Origin: Vogesella fluminis
GTDB taxonomy: Bacteria > Pseudomonadota > Gammaproteobacteria > Burkholderiales > Chromobacteriaceae
Length of the DNA stretch: 64,000 bases
NCBI RefSeq assembly: GCF_014652335.1
Contig: NZ_BMYP01000008.1
Location: 1 to 64,000 of the forward strand
Direction of reading: 5' to 3'
The notes below the pieces were generated by a model. That model saw only the letters and a list, made by a program, of their open reading frames with translations. It ran no database searches and was not told where the DNA came from. The position numbers and the translations under genes are program-made. Shown one piece after another: positions 47,157 through 56,609 of the stretch; the first letter of the stretch is position 1, and each line of letters opens with the position of its first letter.

Positions 47157-48048
47157 GCGCGGTCACGTTGCTGCGGAACATTTCCAGATAGCTGCGCGCG
47201 CCGGGCTGGCTGGAAAGCGCATCGGAGTACAGCTTGCCGCCGACCTTGACGCCAGCCTCTTTCGCCAACTGGTCAATCAGGCGCCGGTCGGACATGTTCT
47301 CGATGAACACCGCCTTCACCTGTTCCTTTTTCACCTGCCGGATCAGCTGCGCCACCGACTTGGCCGAGGCCTCGGCGTCGGTGCTCACCCCTTGCGGCGC
47401 CATGAAGCGGATCGCGTAGCGCTGGCCGAGGTAGGCAAAGGCGTCGTGCGAGGTCAGCACCTTGCGCCGCGCCGCCGGCACCGCGGCAAACTGCTTGCCG
47501 GCCCAGCTGTCCAGCTCCTGCAGCCGCGCCTTGTAGGCGGCGGCGCGCTCGCGGTAGTACGCGGCACCGGCGGCATCGGCGCGGCTGAGGCCGGCGGCGA
47601 TATTGTCGACATAACGCAGCACGTGCTGCGGGTTGTGCCAGGCGTGCGGATCGACACGGCCGTGGTCGTGACCGTGCTCATCATGGCCATGTTCGTCATG
47701 GCCGTGCTCGTCTTCCGCCACCGCCAGCGGCTTGATGCCGTTAGCGGCGGTCACGGTCACGCCCTTGAAGTTGGCCGACTTGTTCAGGCGGTTGATCCAG
47801 CCCTCGAAGCCGAGGCCGTTGACCACGAACACCTTGGCTTCGGCCAGCTTCTTGACGTCGGCCGGCTTGGGCTGGAACACGTGGGCGTCCTGGTCGGCGC
47901 CGACCAGCGACACCACGCTGACGCGCTCGCCGCCGACTTCACGGGTGATGTCGGCCATGATGCTGAAGCTGGCGACCACCGGCAGGTTGGCCCACGCCAC
48001 CAGCGGCGACAACAGCAGGCTGCTCACAATAATTTTCCGTACGTTCAC
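47140..48048 (-). CDS. znuA: Zinc ABC transporter periplasmic binding protein
   Basis: 302 residues from a GTG at 48048 with GGAGAG upstream. The signal peptide ends near WANLPV. It is a cluster A-I metal-binding protein with metal-ligand histidines in QDAHVFQP, DPHAWHNPQH and the later conserved SHDAFAY, plus a His/Asp/Glu-rich flexible loop (EDEHGHDEHGHDEHGHD) typical of zinc-specific ZnuA. It is the last gene of the zur-led operon, five bases after znuB, and is convergent and overlapping with the TauE-like gene. Confidence 0.95.
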   Translation of the reverse strand: MNVRKIIVSSLLLSPLVAWANLPVVASFSIMADITREVGGERVSVVSLVGADQDAHVFQPKPADVKKLAEAKVFVVNGLGFEGWINRLNKSANFKGVTVTAANGIKPLAVAEDEHGHDEHGHDEHGHDHGRVDPHAWHNPQHVLRYVDNIAAGLSRADAAGAAYYRERAAAYKARLQELDSWAGKQFAAVPAARRKVLTSHDAFAYLGQRYAIRFMAPQGVSTDAEASAKSVAQLIRQVKKEQVKAVFIENMSDRRLIDQLAKEAGVKVGGKLYSDALSSQPGARSYLEMFRSNVTALSQLM

Positions 48049-48052
48049 GCGC

Positions 48053-48931
48053 TCAACTCTCCAAATGACGTTGCCGCAGCAGGCGGGGCAACACGCCGCC
48101 CTGCGGGGCAACAAACAGCGAAACGATATAGAACAGGCCGGCCAGCAGGATGATGCACGGCCCGGACGGCAGCTCGACGTGATAGGACAGCAGCAGCCCG
48201 CCCATACCCGCCAGCGCGGCGATCAGGAAGGCCGCCAGCAGCATGCCGCCGACGGTGGCCGCCCACAGCCGCGAGCAGATCGCCGGCAGCATCATCAGCC
48301 CCACCGACATCAGCGTGCCCAGCGCCTGGAAGCCGGACACCAGGTTCAGCACCACCAGCAGCAGGAACAGCAGGTGCCACACGCTGCCGTGGCCGCCGAC
48401 CGCGCGCAGGAACACCGGATCGAGGCTTTCCAGCAGCAGCGGGCGATAGATCACCGCCAAGGTCAGCAGCGTCACGCTGGCGACGCTGGCCACCAGCAGC
48501 AGCGCGGCGTCGTCCACCGCCAGCACCGAACCAAACAGCAGGTGCATCAGATCGACATTGCTGCCGCTGCTGGACACCAGCAGCACGCCGATGGCCAGCG
48601 ACAGCAGGTAGAAGGCGGCAAAGCTCGCGTCTTCCTTGATCTCGGTAAAGCGCGTCGCGAGTCCAGCAAAACCGGCCACCAGCACGCCGGCGACAAAACC
48701 ACCGAGGCTCATCGCCGGCAGGCTCAGGCCGGCGATGAGGAAGCCGACCGCGGCGCCGGGCAGCACCGCGTGGCTCATCGCGTCGCCGACCAGGCTCATG
48801 CGCCGCATCACCAGGAACAGGCCGACCGGCGCGCTGCCCAGCGCCAGCGCCAGGCACGCCACCAGCGCGCGGCGCATGAAGGCGAATTCGACAAAGGGTG
48901 CCAGCACCCATTGGTACAGGAAATCGATCAC
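48053..48931 (-). CDS. znuB: Zinc ABC transporter permease
   Basis: 292 residues, eight to nine membrane helices of the ABC-3 family (MRRMSLVGDAMSHAVLPGAA is the conserved cytoplasmic loop; LGTLMSVGLMMLPAICSRL another). The start is the GTG at 48931, which overlaps the znuC stop as GTGA and has GGAG seven bases upstream; the longer frame starting at 48955 is not needed. It forms the membrane channel of the ZnuABC importer. Confidence 0.94.
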   Translation of the reverse strand: MIDFLYQWVLAPFVEFAFMRRALVACLALALGSAPVGLFLVMRRMSLVGDAMSHAVLPGAAVGFLIAGLSLPAMSLGGFVAGVLVAGFAGLATRFTEIKEDASFAAFYLLSLAIGVLLVSSSGSNVDLMHLLFGSVLAVDDAALLLVASVASVTLLTLAVIYRPLLLESLDPVFLRAVGGHGSVWHLLFLLLVVLNLVSGFQALGTLMSVGLMMLPAICSRLWAATVGGMLLAAFLIAALAGMGGLLLSYHVELPSGPCIILLAGLFYIVSLFVAPQGGVLPRLLRQRHLES

Positions 48932-49668
48932 TGAGTTACTCCATCCACGCGGCACACCGGGGCATTGGCCGACCAGTGCGCCGCGGTGTCGCTGGCGCGG
49001 CGCAGCTTGTCCGCGGTCAGCACCTCGGCAGTGTCGCCCCAGGCGATCACCTCGCGCGCCATCAGCAGCGTCTGCGGGAAGTGCTCGCGCACCTGCTGCT
49101 CGTCGTGCAGCACCGCGATCACGGTGCGCCCTTCCGCCTTCCAGCGTTCAACCAGCGCCAGCAGGTCGGCTGTGGTAGCCGCGTCGACAGCGTTGAACGG
49201 CTCGTCGAGCAGAATCAGCGGCGCGTCCTGCACCAGGATGCGGGCGAACAGCACGCGCTGGAACTGGCCGCTGGACAGCGCGGCAATCGGGCGGGTGGCG
49301 AAGTCTTCCAGACCGACGGTCACCAGCGCGTTCCACGACGCATCGTCATCGTTGCGGCCAACCTTGCCGAACAGGCCGCTGCGCTGCCAGTGGCCGCTGG
49401 ACACCAGGTCGATCACCGACACCGGCAGCGAACGGTCGATTTCCGACTGCTGCGGCAGATAGGCCAGATCGCGGCGCGCCACGCCGCGCATCAGCACGCG
49501 ACCGGCATCCGGCTTCAGCGCGCCCATGATGGCTTTCAGCAGGGTGCTCTTGCCGGCGCCGTTGGGGCCGAAGATCGCCGTGGCCTGGCCATCGGCAAAG
49601 CTGCCACTGACGTGGTGCACGGCGGGGTGGCGACGGTAGGACACCGTCAGGTTTTCCAGCCGGATCAT
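48928..49668 (-). CDS. znuC: Zinc ABC transporter ATP-binding protein
   Basis: 246 residues from the ATG at 49668, preceded by AGGAGG. Walker A GPNGAGKST (about 36-44), signature LSSGQFQRVLFARIL and Walker B LILLDEPFNAVD are present. The signature begins LSSGQ rather than LSGGQ, a common variant in ABC-3 ATPases. It energises ZnuB. A 12-base-word copy at 49354-49365 encodes KVGR. Confidence 0.95.
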   Translation of the reverse strand: MIRLENLTVSYRRHPAVHHVSGSFADGQATAIFGPNGAGKSTLLKAIMGALKPDAGRVLMRGVARRDLAYLPQQSEIDRSLPVSVIDLVSSGHWQRSGLFGKVGRNDDDASWNALVTVGLEDFATRPIAALSSGQFQRVLFARILVQDAPLILLDEPFNAVDAATTADLLALVERWKAEGRTVIAVLHDEQQVREHFPQTLLMAREVIAWGDTAEVLTADKLRRASDTAAHWSANAPVCRVDGVTQ

Positions 49669-49892
49669 GCCACCTCCTGCAGTGCCCAGAGCACCAGCAG
49701 CCACAGCGCGGCCAGCGGCAGCGCGGCCAGCAGCAGGCGCTGGCCGGCGGACAGCGACAGCAGGCGCCAGCGCGGCAGGTGCGAGGTCTCGCCGGTGGCG
49801 TGCGGGTGCGGATGGGAGTGCGCATGTACGGCGCCGTGCGCGTGATCGTGCGCATGGTGCTCGTGCTGACGGGAAGGTGCCATGCCGCTCAT
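49665..49892 (-). CDS. Small His-rich single-helix membrane protein in the zinc operon
   Basis: 75 residues. The ATG at 49892 overlaps the stop of the COG0523 GTPase gene, and its own stop overlaps the znuC ATG, so it is locked into the operon by two 4-base overlaps. Residues 9-34 hold 14 histidines (HEHHAHDHAHGAVHAHSHPH and following), then a short linker and one hydrophobic helix (about 48-71, LLLAALPLAALWLLVLWAL). A membrane-anchored zinc buffer or chaperone facing one side of the inner membrane is a reasonable inference. I know of no named family. Confidence 0.8.
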   Translation of the reverse strand: MSGMAPSRQHEHHAHDHAHGAVHAHSHPHPHATGETSHLPRWRLLSLSAGQRLLLAALPLAALWLLVLWALQEVA

Positions 49893-50830
49893 GCCCCGTT
49901 CCCGCTGCCTGCCGGCAGCACGCAGGCCTGGATGGCGGCTTCCAGCGCGTCGGCATTGATGCGGCTGCCGATCACCTCGAAGCGGCTGTCGCGGCGCCAC
50001 GCCACCTGGTTGGCCGCCCACTGCCCTTCGGTCCAGTTCAGCCACAGCCAGGTGTCCAGCACGCGGAACACGCCCTTGGCGCGTACCAGACCGTCGACCA
50101 GTTGCGGCAGGTTGTCGAACAGGTCGGTCAGTACCTCGCCGGAGAACTCCGCGTCCGGCGCGAAGGTCCAGCCCTGCGACTGCCAGCCAGAGGCGTCGCC
50201 CGGTCGTACCGCCGGCCGGTAGCGCGACTTGTTCTGCACCGCGGCATTCAGCCACGCCGGATCGGCGGCACCATCGCTGATCTCGGCGATCAGCGACTTG
50301 GGCGGAAACAGCGCGGCGGCCTTGTCGCGGTAGGCGGCCAACGTTGGCGCGTCGGCAAGGTCGCACTTGGTGGCCAGCAGCACGTCGGCAATCATCACCT
50401 GGTCGCGGTACAGAGGCTGGCGGAAGTAGTCGTTGTTGGCGAACTGGCGCGGATCGACCAGCGTCATCACCGCACCCACTTCCAGCGCCTTGCCCAATGG
50501 CTCGGCACGCAGCTCGTCGATCAGCCCGGCAGCGTGGGCGAGGCCGCTGGCCTCGATGATCAGCCGGTCCGGCTTCTCGCGGCGCAACAGGTTGGCGACG
50601 GTAACCGTCATCTGCGGCCCGGCGACGCAGCACAGGCAGCCACCGGCGATCTCGGCCACCGGCAGCTCGCCGTTGTCCAGCACCGCGCCGTCGATGCCGA
50701 TCTCGCCGAACTCGTTGACGATGATCGCCCATTTTTCATGTTGCGGTCGCTGCGCGATCAGGTGGCGCAGCGTCGTGGTCTTGCCCACCCCGAGAAAGCC
50801 GGTGAGCACGTTGACGGTGGTTTTTTTCAT
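49889..50830 (-). CDS. COG0523-family GTPase, zinc chaperone (ZigA/ZagA-like)
   Basis: 313 residues from the ATG at 50830 overlapping the zur stop (ATGA). G-domain motifs: Walker A GFLGVGKTT, the COG0523 metal site GGCLCC, and a guanine-specificity motif TKCDLAD. The C-terminal domain has RAKGVFRVLDTWLWLNW. COG0523 proteins use GTP to deliver zinc or cobalt to client enzymes; the Zur-linked subgroup serves under zinc starvation. Unlike many, it has no His-rich tail of its own; the His cluster is instead in the next gene. Confidence 0.92.
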   Translation of the reverse strand: MKKTTVNVLTGFLGVGKTTTLRHLIAQRPQHEKWAIIVNEFGEIGIDGAVLDNGELPVAEIAGGCLCCVAGPQMTVTVANLLRREKPDRLIIEASGLAHAAGLIDELRAEPLGKALEVGAVMTLVDPRQFANNDYFRQPLYRDQVMIADVLLATKCDLADAPTLAAYRDKAAALFPPKSLIAEISDGAADPAWLNAAVQNKSRYRPAVRPGDASGWQSQGWTFAPDAEFSGEVLTDLFDNLPQLVDGLVRAKGVFRVLDTWLWLNWTEGQWAANQVAWRRDSRFEVIGSRINADALEAAIQACVLPAGSGNGA

Positions 50831-51261
50831 ACTCGACATGCCTGGCACAGTCCGGTCAGTAATAGGTTTTGTTGCGCGATGGCAAAGCCCTGCGCTGCCG
50901 CCTGCTGTCGCAGCGTGTCCAGCGCCGGCGCCGCTTCCAGCTCGTTGACGCTACCGCAGGCGGTGCACACCAGGATCAGCCCTTCGTGGCAGCAGCCGAC
51001 GTGACTGCACACGATATAACCGTTGAGCGCGTCGACCTTGTGCAGCAGGCCGGCTTCCACCAGGAAATCCAGCGCCCGGTACACCGTCGGCGGGGCGGCG
51101 ATGCCGCGCTCGCGCTGCAGGTCGGCCAGCACCTGATAGGCCTTGACCACGCCTTCGTGCGCCAGCACCAGCTCCAGCACCTGACGGCGCAGCGCGGTCA
51201 GCTTCACGCCCTGCTGCTGACACTGCCGGTCGGCAGCGGCAATAAAGCCTGCTTTATCCAT
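50827..51261 (-). CDS. zur: Zinc uptake regulator, Fur family
   Basis: 144 residues. The winged helix has LTALRRQVLELVLAHEGVVK and PPTVYRALDFLVEAGLLHKV. The dimerisation domain has HVGCCHEGLILVCTACGSVNE and a terminal CQAC, giving the two C-x2-C structural zinc pairs seen in Zur. It leads the operon zur-GTPase-small protein-znuC-znuB-znuA, so it should repress its own operon when zinc is sufficient. A palindromic box lies ~55 bp upstream. Confidence 0.93.
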   Translation of the reverse strand: MDKAGFIAAADRQCQQQGVKLTALRRQVLELVLAHEGVVKAYQVLADLQRERGIAAPPTVYRALDFLVEAGLLHKVDALNGYIVCSHVGCCHEGLILVCTACGSVNELEAAPALDTLRQQAAAQGFAIAQQNLLLTGLCQACRV

Positions 51262-51314
51262 GACAAGTCACCGGGTTCAAGGAATGTGAGGAACAGATAG
51301 TAACGATTTTCAAA

Positions 51315-51329
51315 TGTTACTATATAACA
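51315..51329. promoter_or_regulatory. Candidate Zur box between zur and the cytochrome c' gene
   Basis: TGTTACTATATAACA, a palindrome (TGTTA-N5-TAACA) in an AT-rich patch of the divergent gap, resembling the TGTTATA-N-TATAACA core of proteobacterial Zur boxes. A wider TAGTAAC...GTTACTA repeat surrounds it. Confidence 0.6.
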
Positions 51330-51425
51330 GCACCATTAACAACTGTTAACTGCCTGCCGTCTTGACCGCAGCCATGCCGTGGTAAGCTCCCGGCATTGAT
51401 TGTCCATCCCCAAGGAGTCATGCAG

Positions 51426-51857
51426 ATGAAACCGCTATTGCTTGCCGCTGCGTCCTGTACCGTACTGCTGAACCCGGCTTTTGCCGCCGACCCGGTCGCC
51501 CAGCGCCAGGAAATCTTCAAGCAGTACAAGCAAACCGTCGCCACCATGGCCAAGACCGTGAAGGGTGAAACGCCGTACAACAAGAACGAATTCGCCAAGC
51601 TGGCCGCGCATCTGGATGCGCTGGCACAGCAGCCGTGGCAGCACTTCCCGGCCGGCAGCGACAAGGGCAAGAGTGAGGCGCGGGCCAAGATATGGAGCAA
51701 GCCACAAGACTGGAAGGCCGCCATTGCCCAGCACAAGACCGAGACCGCCAAGCTGAAGCAGACCGCTGCCGGCGGTGACCTCGCCGCGATCAAGGCACAG
51801 TTCGGCGCCACCCAGAAAACCTGCAAGACCTGCCACGACAGCTTCCGCAACGATTGA
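51426..51857 (+). CDS. Cytochrome c' (class II, four-helix)
   Basis: 143 residues with a signal peptide (about 1-22, ending PAFA). The haem-binding motif CKTCHDSFRND is at the C-terminus, which with the helical body (REIFKQYKQ..., AHLDALAQQPWQHFPAGSD) defines class II cytochrome c / c'. Such proteins bind NO or act as small periplasmic electron carriers. The start is the ATG at 51426 because AAGGAG is correctly spaced for it; one ATG two codons upstream is too close. It is the first of two paralogues. Confidence 0.9.
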   Translation: MKPLLLAAASCTVLLNPAFAADPVAQRQEIFKQYKQTVATMAKTVKGETPYNKNEFAKLAAHLDALAQQPWQHFPAGSDKGKSEARAKIWSKPQDWKAAIAQHKTETAKLKQTAAGGDLAAIKAQFGATQKTCKTCHDSFRND

Positions 51858-51950
51858 GCCTGGCCCACTGCCACCACGTTCAGCCCCGGACGGGGCTGAA
51901 CTTTTCTGGCGCGCGGTATCCTAAAGTCCGTCGCCACCCGCATCAAGATC

Positions 51951-52379
51951 ATGAAAAAAATTCTCCTGCTTGCCACCCTCGCCCTCCTTGCCACCACCAG
52001 CCAGGCCGGTCCCGGTGAAGACCGCCAGAAAGCCTTCAAACAGGTATTGCGCAGCTTTGAACCGATGGGCGTGATGCTGCGCGGCAGCGGCTATCGCAAG
52101 GATGCGTTCATCAGGCACGCCGACGCGCTGAAGGCGGTCGCCGCGGCACCATTCGGCCAGTTCAAGCCGGGCACCATCGACAACGTCAGCCGCGCCAAGC
52201 CGGCGATCTGGAGCGAACCGGCAAAATGGAAGGCGGAACAGGACAAGTTCCTGCTTGCGGTTGACCGGCTGCAGCAAACCGCGCGCGGCGGCGACCTCGC
52301 CGCCATCCGCCGCGACTACGGCGCCGTGGCCGCCAGCTGCAAGGCCTGTCACGACAGCTTCCGCGGCTCGATGCGCTAA
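51951..52379 (+). CDS. Cytochrome c' paralogue
   Basis: 142 residues, signal peptide about 1-19 (ending SQA), C-terminal haem motif CKACHDSFRGSMR. It shares with its upstream neighbour the pattern PFGQFKPGT...AKPAIWSEPAKWK, so they are tandem duplicates. 93 bp separate the genes. It is followed by a terminator shared with a convergent cytochrome b561 gene, a plausible redox partner. Confidence 0.9.
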   Translation: MKKILLLATLALLATTSQAGPGEDRQKAFKQVLRSFEPMGVMLRGSGYRKDAFIRHADALKAVAAAPFGQFKPGTIDNVSRAKPAIWSEPAKWKAEQDKFLLAVDRLQQTARGGDLAAIRRDYGAVAASCKACHDSFRGSMR

Positions 52380-52392
52380 GCCGCCGGAAACA

Positions 52393-52430
52393 AAAACCGC
52401 CAGCCGAATCCATATCCGGCTGGCGGTTTT
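52393..52430. terminator. Bidirectional terminator between cytochrome c' and cytochrome b561 genes
   Basis: AAAACCGCCAGCCG / CGGCTGGCGGTTTT, 14-bp perfect stem with a 10-base loop, and A/T runs at both ends. Confidence 0.85.
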
Positions 52431-52446
52431 CCATTTCCGGAGGGGC

Positions 52447-53127
52447 TCAGGCGGCCACGCTGGCCGCCAGCCACGACACGCCGCCGAACACCAGCAGCGC
52501 CGCCAGCAGCAACAATACCGGCGCCAGCCACGGCGGCGCAAAGCGCAAGGGCGCAGCATCAGCCGGCAACGCCTTCATCCCGCTCAGCATCGGGCGCACC
52601 AGATCGGTGTTGCGGCCAACCTTGTAGAACGCCACCGCCAGCACGTGCATCACCGCCAGCAGCAGCAGCACGTCGAACCAGTCCTTGTGCCAGCCGGTGA
52701 CCTGTTCGGCCAGCTCGTCATTGCCCAGCAATGCCTTCAGCGGGCCATCGTAGAGGTAGCTGTTGACGTCGGCGGCAAACAGCCCCAGCCCGGTCTGCAG
52801 CAACAGCGCCAGCAGCAGCACCAGCACCATCCAGCCACCCAGCGGGTTATGCCCCGGCTGCGCCGTTACCGGCAGCTGTCCGGCCAGATAGGCGCGGATG
52901 CGCGCCGGCCCGGCAAGAAAATTGCCGAAGCGCGCCGTCTGACTGCCGCACAGCCCCCACAGCACGCGGAACAGCAGCAGCGCCAGCATCAGCATGCCAA
53001 GGCGCAGATGCCATTCCATCCAGTCGCCGCCCTGCTCCGCACTAAACCACAGCCCGGCAAATACTGCTGCCAGTGTCCAGTGAAACAGCCGTGTCGGCAC
53101 ATCCCACACCTTGATCATCCTGCTCAT
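52447..53127 (-). CDS. Cytochrome b561-family membrane protein
   Basis: 226 residues from the ATG at 53127 (GGATG upstream). It begins [20 protein letters not shown], the first haem-ligating helix of the bacterial/Ni-hydrogenase-type cytochrome b561 family, with further helices [29 protein letters not shown] and [20 protein letters not shown] carrying the other ligand histidines. It should pass electrons between the quinone pool and a periplasmic c-type cytochrome. The convergent cytochrome c' pair next door fits that role. A 12-base-word copy (52612-52623) encodes KVGR. Confidence 0.9.
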   Translation of the reverse strand: MSRMIKVWDVPTRLFHWTLAAVFAGLWFSAEQGGDWMEWHLRLGMLMLALLLFRVLWGLCGSQTARFGNFLAGPARIRAYLAGQLPVTAQPGHNPLGGWMVLVLLLALLLQTGLGLFAADVNSYLYDGPLKALLGNDELAEQVTGWHKDWFDVLLLLAVMHVLAVAFYKVGRNTDLVRPMLSGMKALPADAAPLRFAPPWLAPVLLLLAALLVFGGVSWLAASVAA

Positions 53128-53323
53128 GTCTGCAGCATCCTTTCCCGTTTGCACTGCCGATAGCCGGGCCCGGCATTGCTCACCCAAGCCAGGCCGCCAC
53201 CAGAGCGCACGTTACGAAGCGTCATTTTCGGTTAAAATCGCCATCTTTTGTTGCAACGCCAACAGGCGCAATCGTCAACGCGCGGCCCACGGCCCGCGTC
53301 CTGCTCATGTGGAGAAGAAATAC

Positions 53324-54598
<1,275 letters not shown>

Positions 54599-54602
54599 AC
54601 AC

Positions 54603-54622
54603 TGCGGCCAACGTTGGCCGCA
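54603..54622. repeat. Palindromic pair of the GCGGCCAACSTT word after tyrS
   Basis: TGCGGCCAACGTTGGCCGCA, a 20-bp perfect palindrome starting 5 bp past the tyrS stop codon and upstream of its terminator. Confidence 0.85.
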
Positions 54623-54632
54623 ATGCCGCCGA

Positions 54633-54658
54633 CAGCCATGCCTTTGCATGGCTGTTTT
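54633..54658 (+). terminator. Rho-independent terminator of tyrS
   Basis: CAGCCATGC / GCATGGCTG stem with a 4-base loop followed by TTTTC. Confidence 0.85.
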
Positions 54659-54766
54659 CATTACTGCCAGGCACACCGGGGAAACCAACCATCCGTACCC
54701 GTTATCGCCGGCACGACAGCATGGCTGCCGTATCCGCACACGACGGTCAACGCCATGCACTGCCCC

Positions 54767-54778
54767 AAGGTTGGCCGC
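54767..54778. repeat. Single copy of the AAGGTTGGCCGC word at a gene end
   Basis: AAGGTTGGCCGC abuts the stop codon of the 54780-55427 gene. The following CAGCCAAGGCTG lets part of it form a short hairpin. Confidence 0.7.
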
Positions 54779-54779
54779 A

Positions 54780-55427
54780 TCAGCCAAGGCTGACGCGCAG
54801 CTCCCGTTCACCGTCGATCTCTACATCGTGGTAATGCAGCAAGCCCGGCACGCCGGCCGGCAGCGCCTCGTCCAGCGGCCTGCCCTGCAGCAGCGCCAGT
54901 GCCGGCCGCACCACCGCTGCCAGCAAGGCCTCGCTGCCGTCCAGCGCCGCCAGCTGCAGCGTATAGGTCCACTCTGCACCGAAGTGGGATTCGCTCTCTT
55001 CCCACCACAGCAGGCGGTTGCCGCGGTTTTCCCACGGCTGCCACGCGCTGGCCGGAAAGCCGACAAAGGCGTCGTACTCGAAGGCAAACTCGCAGGCCCA
55101 GTGTGCCACGTGCAGCACAGCGCCCGCCGGTGTGCCATCCTGTTGCAACGGCACGCCGTCACCGGCAAGGCTGACCTGGTAATTGAGCCAGCCGCCGATG
55201 AATTCCTTCCTTTTCTTGTTGCGCACGATCAGCGGCAGGCTGCTTGCCAGCGCCACCCGCCCCAGCGCCGGCACTTGCTGCACGCTCTCCTCGACACTGC
55301 CCAGCTTGTGGCACAGCCTGGCCGCGCCGAGCACCTCGCCCAGCAGCGCATCCAGCTGCTGTTGCAGCGCCTTGGCGTGACGCCATTGTTCGTTACTGAT
55401 GGCCGCGGCCTGGGCGTCATGGTTCAT
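54780..55427 (-). CDS. Hypothetical protein
   Basis: 215 residues from the ATG at 55427 (AAGGACA upstream). It is soluble, with no signal peptide. It has a helical N-terminal half (EQWRHAKALQQQLDALLGEV) and a Trp/Phe-rich middle with FVGFPASAWQPWENRGNRLL and LWWEESESHFGAEWTYTLQL, ending LLHYHDVEIDGERELRVSLG. I do not recognise the family. It lies alone between tyrS and lipA, and its upstream region holds a copy of the structured repeat. Confidence 0.72.
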   Translation of the reverse strand: MNHDAQAAAISNEQWRHAKALQQQLDALLGEVLGAARLCHKLGSVEESVQQVPALGRVALASSLPLIVRNKKRKEFIGGWLNYQVSLAGDGVPLQQDGTPAGAVLHVAHWACEFAFEYDAFVGFPASAWQPWENRGNRLLWWEESESHFGAEWTYTLQLAALDGSEALLAAVVRPALALLQGRPLDEALPAGVPGLLHYHDVEIDGERELRVSLG

Positions 55428-55496
55428 GCGATGGTGTCCTTGTGTTGCGGAATCGAAAACAACAACGGCGCCCACTGGCGCCGTTATCGGAGGGTT

Positions 55497-55508
55497 GCGG
55501 CCAACCTT
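55497..55508. repeat. Single copy of the GCGGCCAACCTT word abutting repeat copy B
   Basis: GCGGCCAACCTT ends where the 158-bp repeat begins, sharing its first TT. Confidence 0.7.
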
Positions 55509-55664
55509 AGAGCATCTTCACGATCTCGCGAGCTCACGCGAGACAAGGCGAAAACGGCTGAGGAAGCGGCGTTTATCCAGAAATAAACAAGCATTCCGAA
55601 GCCGTTTTTAACGCGGCATCGCCCCCGTTGCGATCAAGTCGCAGCAGATCGTGACAGGCCCTTA
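55507..55664. repeat. ~158 bp structured inverted-repeat element (copy B)
   Basis: Reverse-complement orientation relative to copy A (41779-41924). It shares the 32-base block, TTCGGAATGCT-type and CCGCGTTAAAAACG-type segments. Its outer arms CACGATCT / AGATCGTG and the central GTTTAT / ATAAAC stem are perfectly paired although their sequence differs from copy A. Its right end supplies the TAA stop codon of lipA. Confidence 0.85.
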
Positions 55665-56609
55665 CACGCCGGCCTCGTGGGCCTGTACGTCAGCGTGATA
55701 GCTGGAACGCACCATGGCACCGACGGCGGCGTGCTTGAAGCCCATTTCGTAGGCACGGGTTTCGTACTGCTTGAACACGTCCGGATGCACGTAGCGCAGC
55801 ACCGGCAGGTGGCCATCGGTCGGTTGCAGGTACTGGCCGATGGTGAGCATGTCGATGTCGTGCGCGCGCATGTCGGCCATCACTTCATACACTTCCTCAT
55901 CGGTTTCGCCGAGGCCGACCATGATGCCGGACTTGGTACGCACTTCCGGATTGCGTGCCTTGTACTCTTTCAGCAGCGTCAGCGAGTGCTGGTAGTCGGA
56001 GCCGGGACGGGCCTGCTTGTACAGACGCGGTGCAGTTTCCAGGTTGTGGTTCATCACGTCCGGCCGTGTGGCGCTGAGGATATCCAGTGCGATGTCGAGG
56101 CGACCGCGGAAATCCGGCACCAGCACCTCGATCTGGGTGCCCGGCGACTGCTTGCGCACTTCGCTGATGCAGTCGGCAAAGTGCTGGGCACCGCCGTCGC
56201 GCAGGTCGTCGCGGTCCACCGAGGTAATCACCACATACTTGAGCCGCATCGCTGCCACGCTGTCGGCCAGATGCCGGGGTTCGTCCGGATTCAGCGGATT
56301 GGGGCGGCCGTGGCCGACATCGCAGAACGGGCAGCGGCGGGTGCAGATGTCGCCCATGATCATGAAGGTGGCTGTGCCCTTGCTGAAGCACTCGCCGATG
56401 TTCGGGCAGGTCGCCTCTTCACAGACGGTGTGCAGCTTCTGCTCGCGCAGGATCTGCTTGATTTCGTTGAAACGCTGGCCATTGGGCAGCTTGGCGCGAA
56501 TCCACTCCGGCTTTTTGAGCTTTTCGTCCAGCGGCACGATCTTGATCGGAATGCGTGCCGTCTTGTCAGCGCCCTTGTGTTTTACGCCAACCTGGTTTTC
56601 CAGTTTCAT
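55662..56609 (-). CDS. lipA: Lipoyl synthase
   Basis: Radical-SAM enzyme that inserts two sulfurs into octanoyl-protein to make lipoate. 315 residues from the ATG at 56609. The auxiliary cluster motif is [12 protein letters not shown], the radical-SAM motif [13 protein letters not shown] (C-x3-C-x2-C), and the C-terminal [10 protein letters not shown] supplies the conserved Arg-Ser-Ser. The ATG overlaps the lipB stop. The TAA stop is provided by the repeat element that follows. Confidence 0.97.
   Translation of the reverse strand: MKLENQVGVKHKGADKTARIPIKIVPLDEKLKKPEWIRAKLPNGQRFNEIKQILREQKLHTVCEEATCPNIGECFSKGTATFMIMGDICTRRCPFCDVGHGRPNPLNPDEPRHLADSVAAMRLKYVVITSVDRDDLRDGGAQHFADCISEVRKQSPGTQIEVLVPDFRGRLDIALDILSATRPDVMNHNLETAPRLYKQARPGSDYQHSLTLLKEYKARNPEVRTKSGIMVGLGETDEEVYEVMADMRAHDIDMLTIGQYLQPTDGHLPVLRYVHPDVFKQYETRAYEMGFKHAAVGAMVRSSYHADVQAHEAGV

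Noticed and set aside
47653-47718. Tandem ATGGCCATGTTCGTC-like repeats as a regulatory array
   Set aside because: They encode the His-Asp-Glu-Gly zinc loop of ZnuA in frame on the minus strand.
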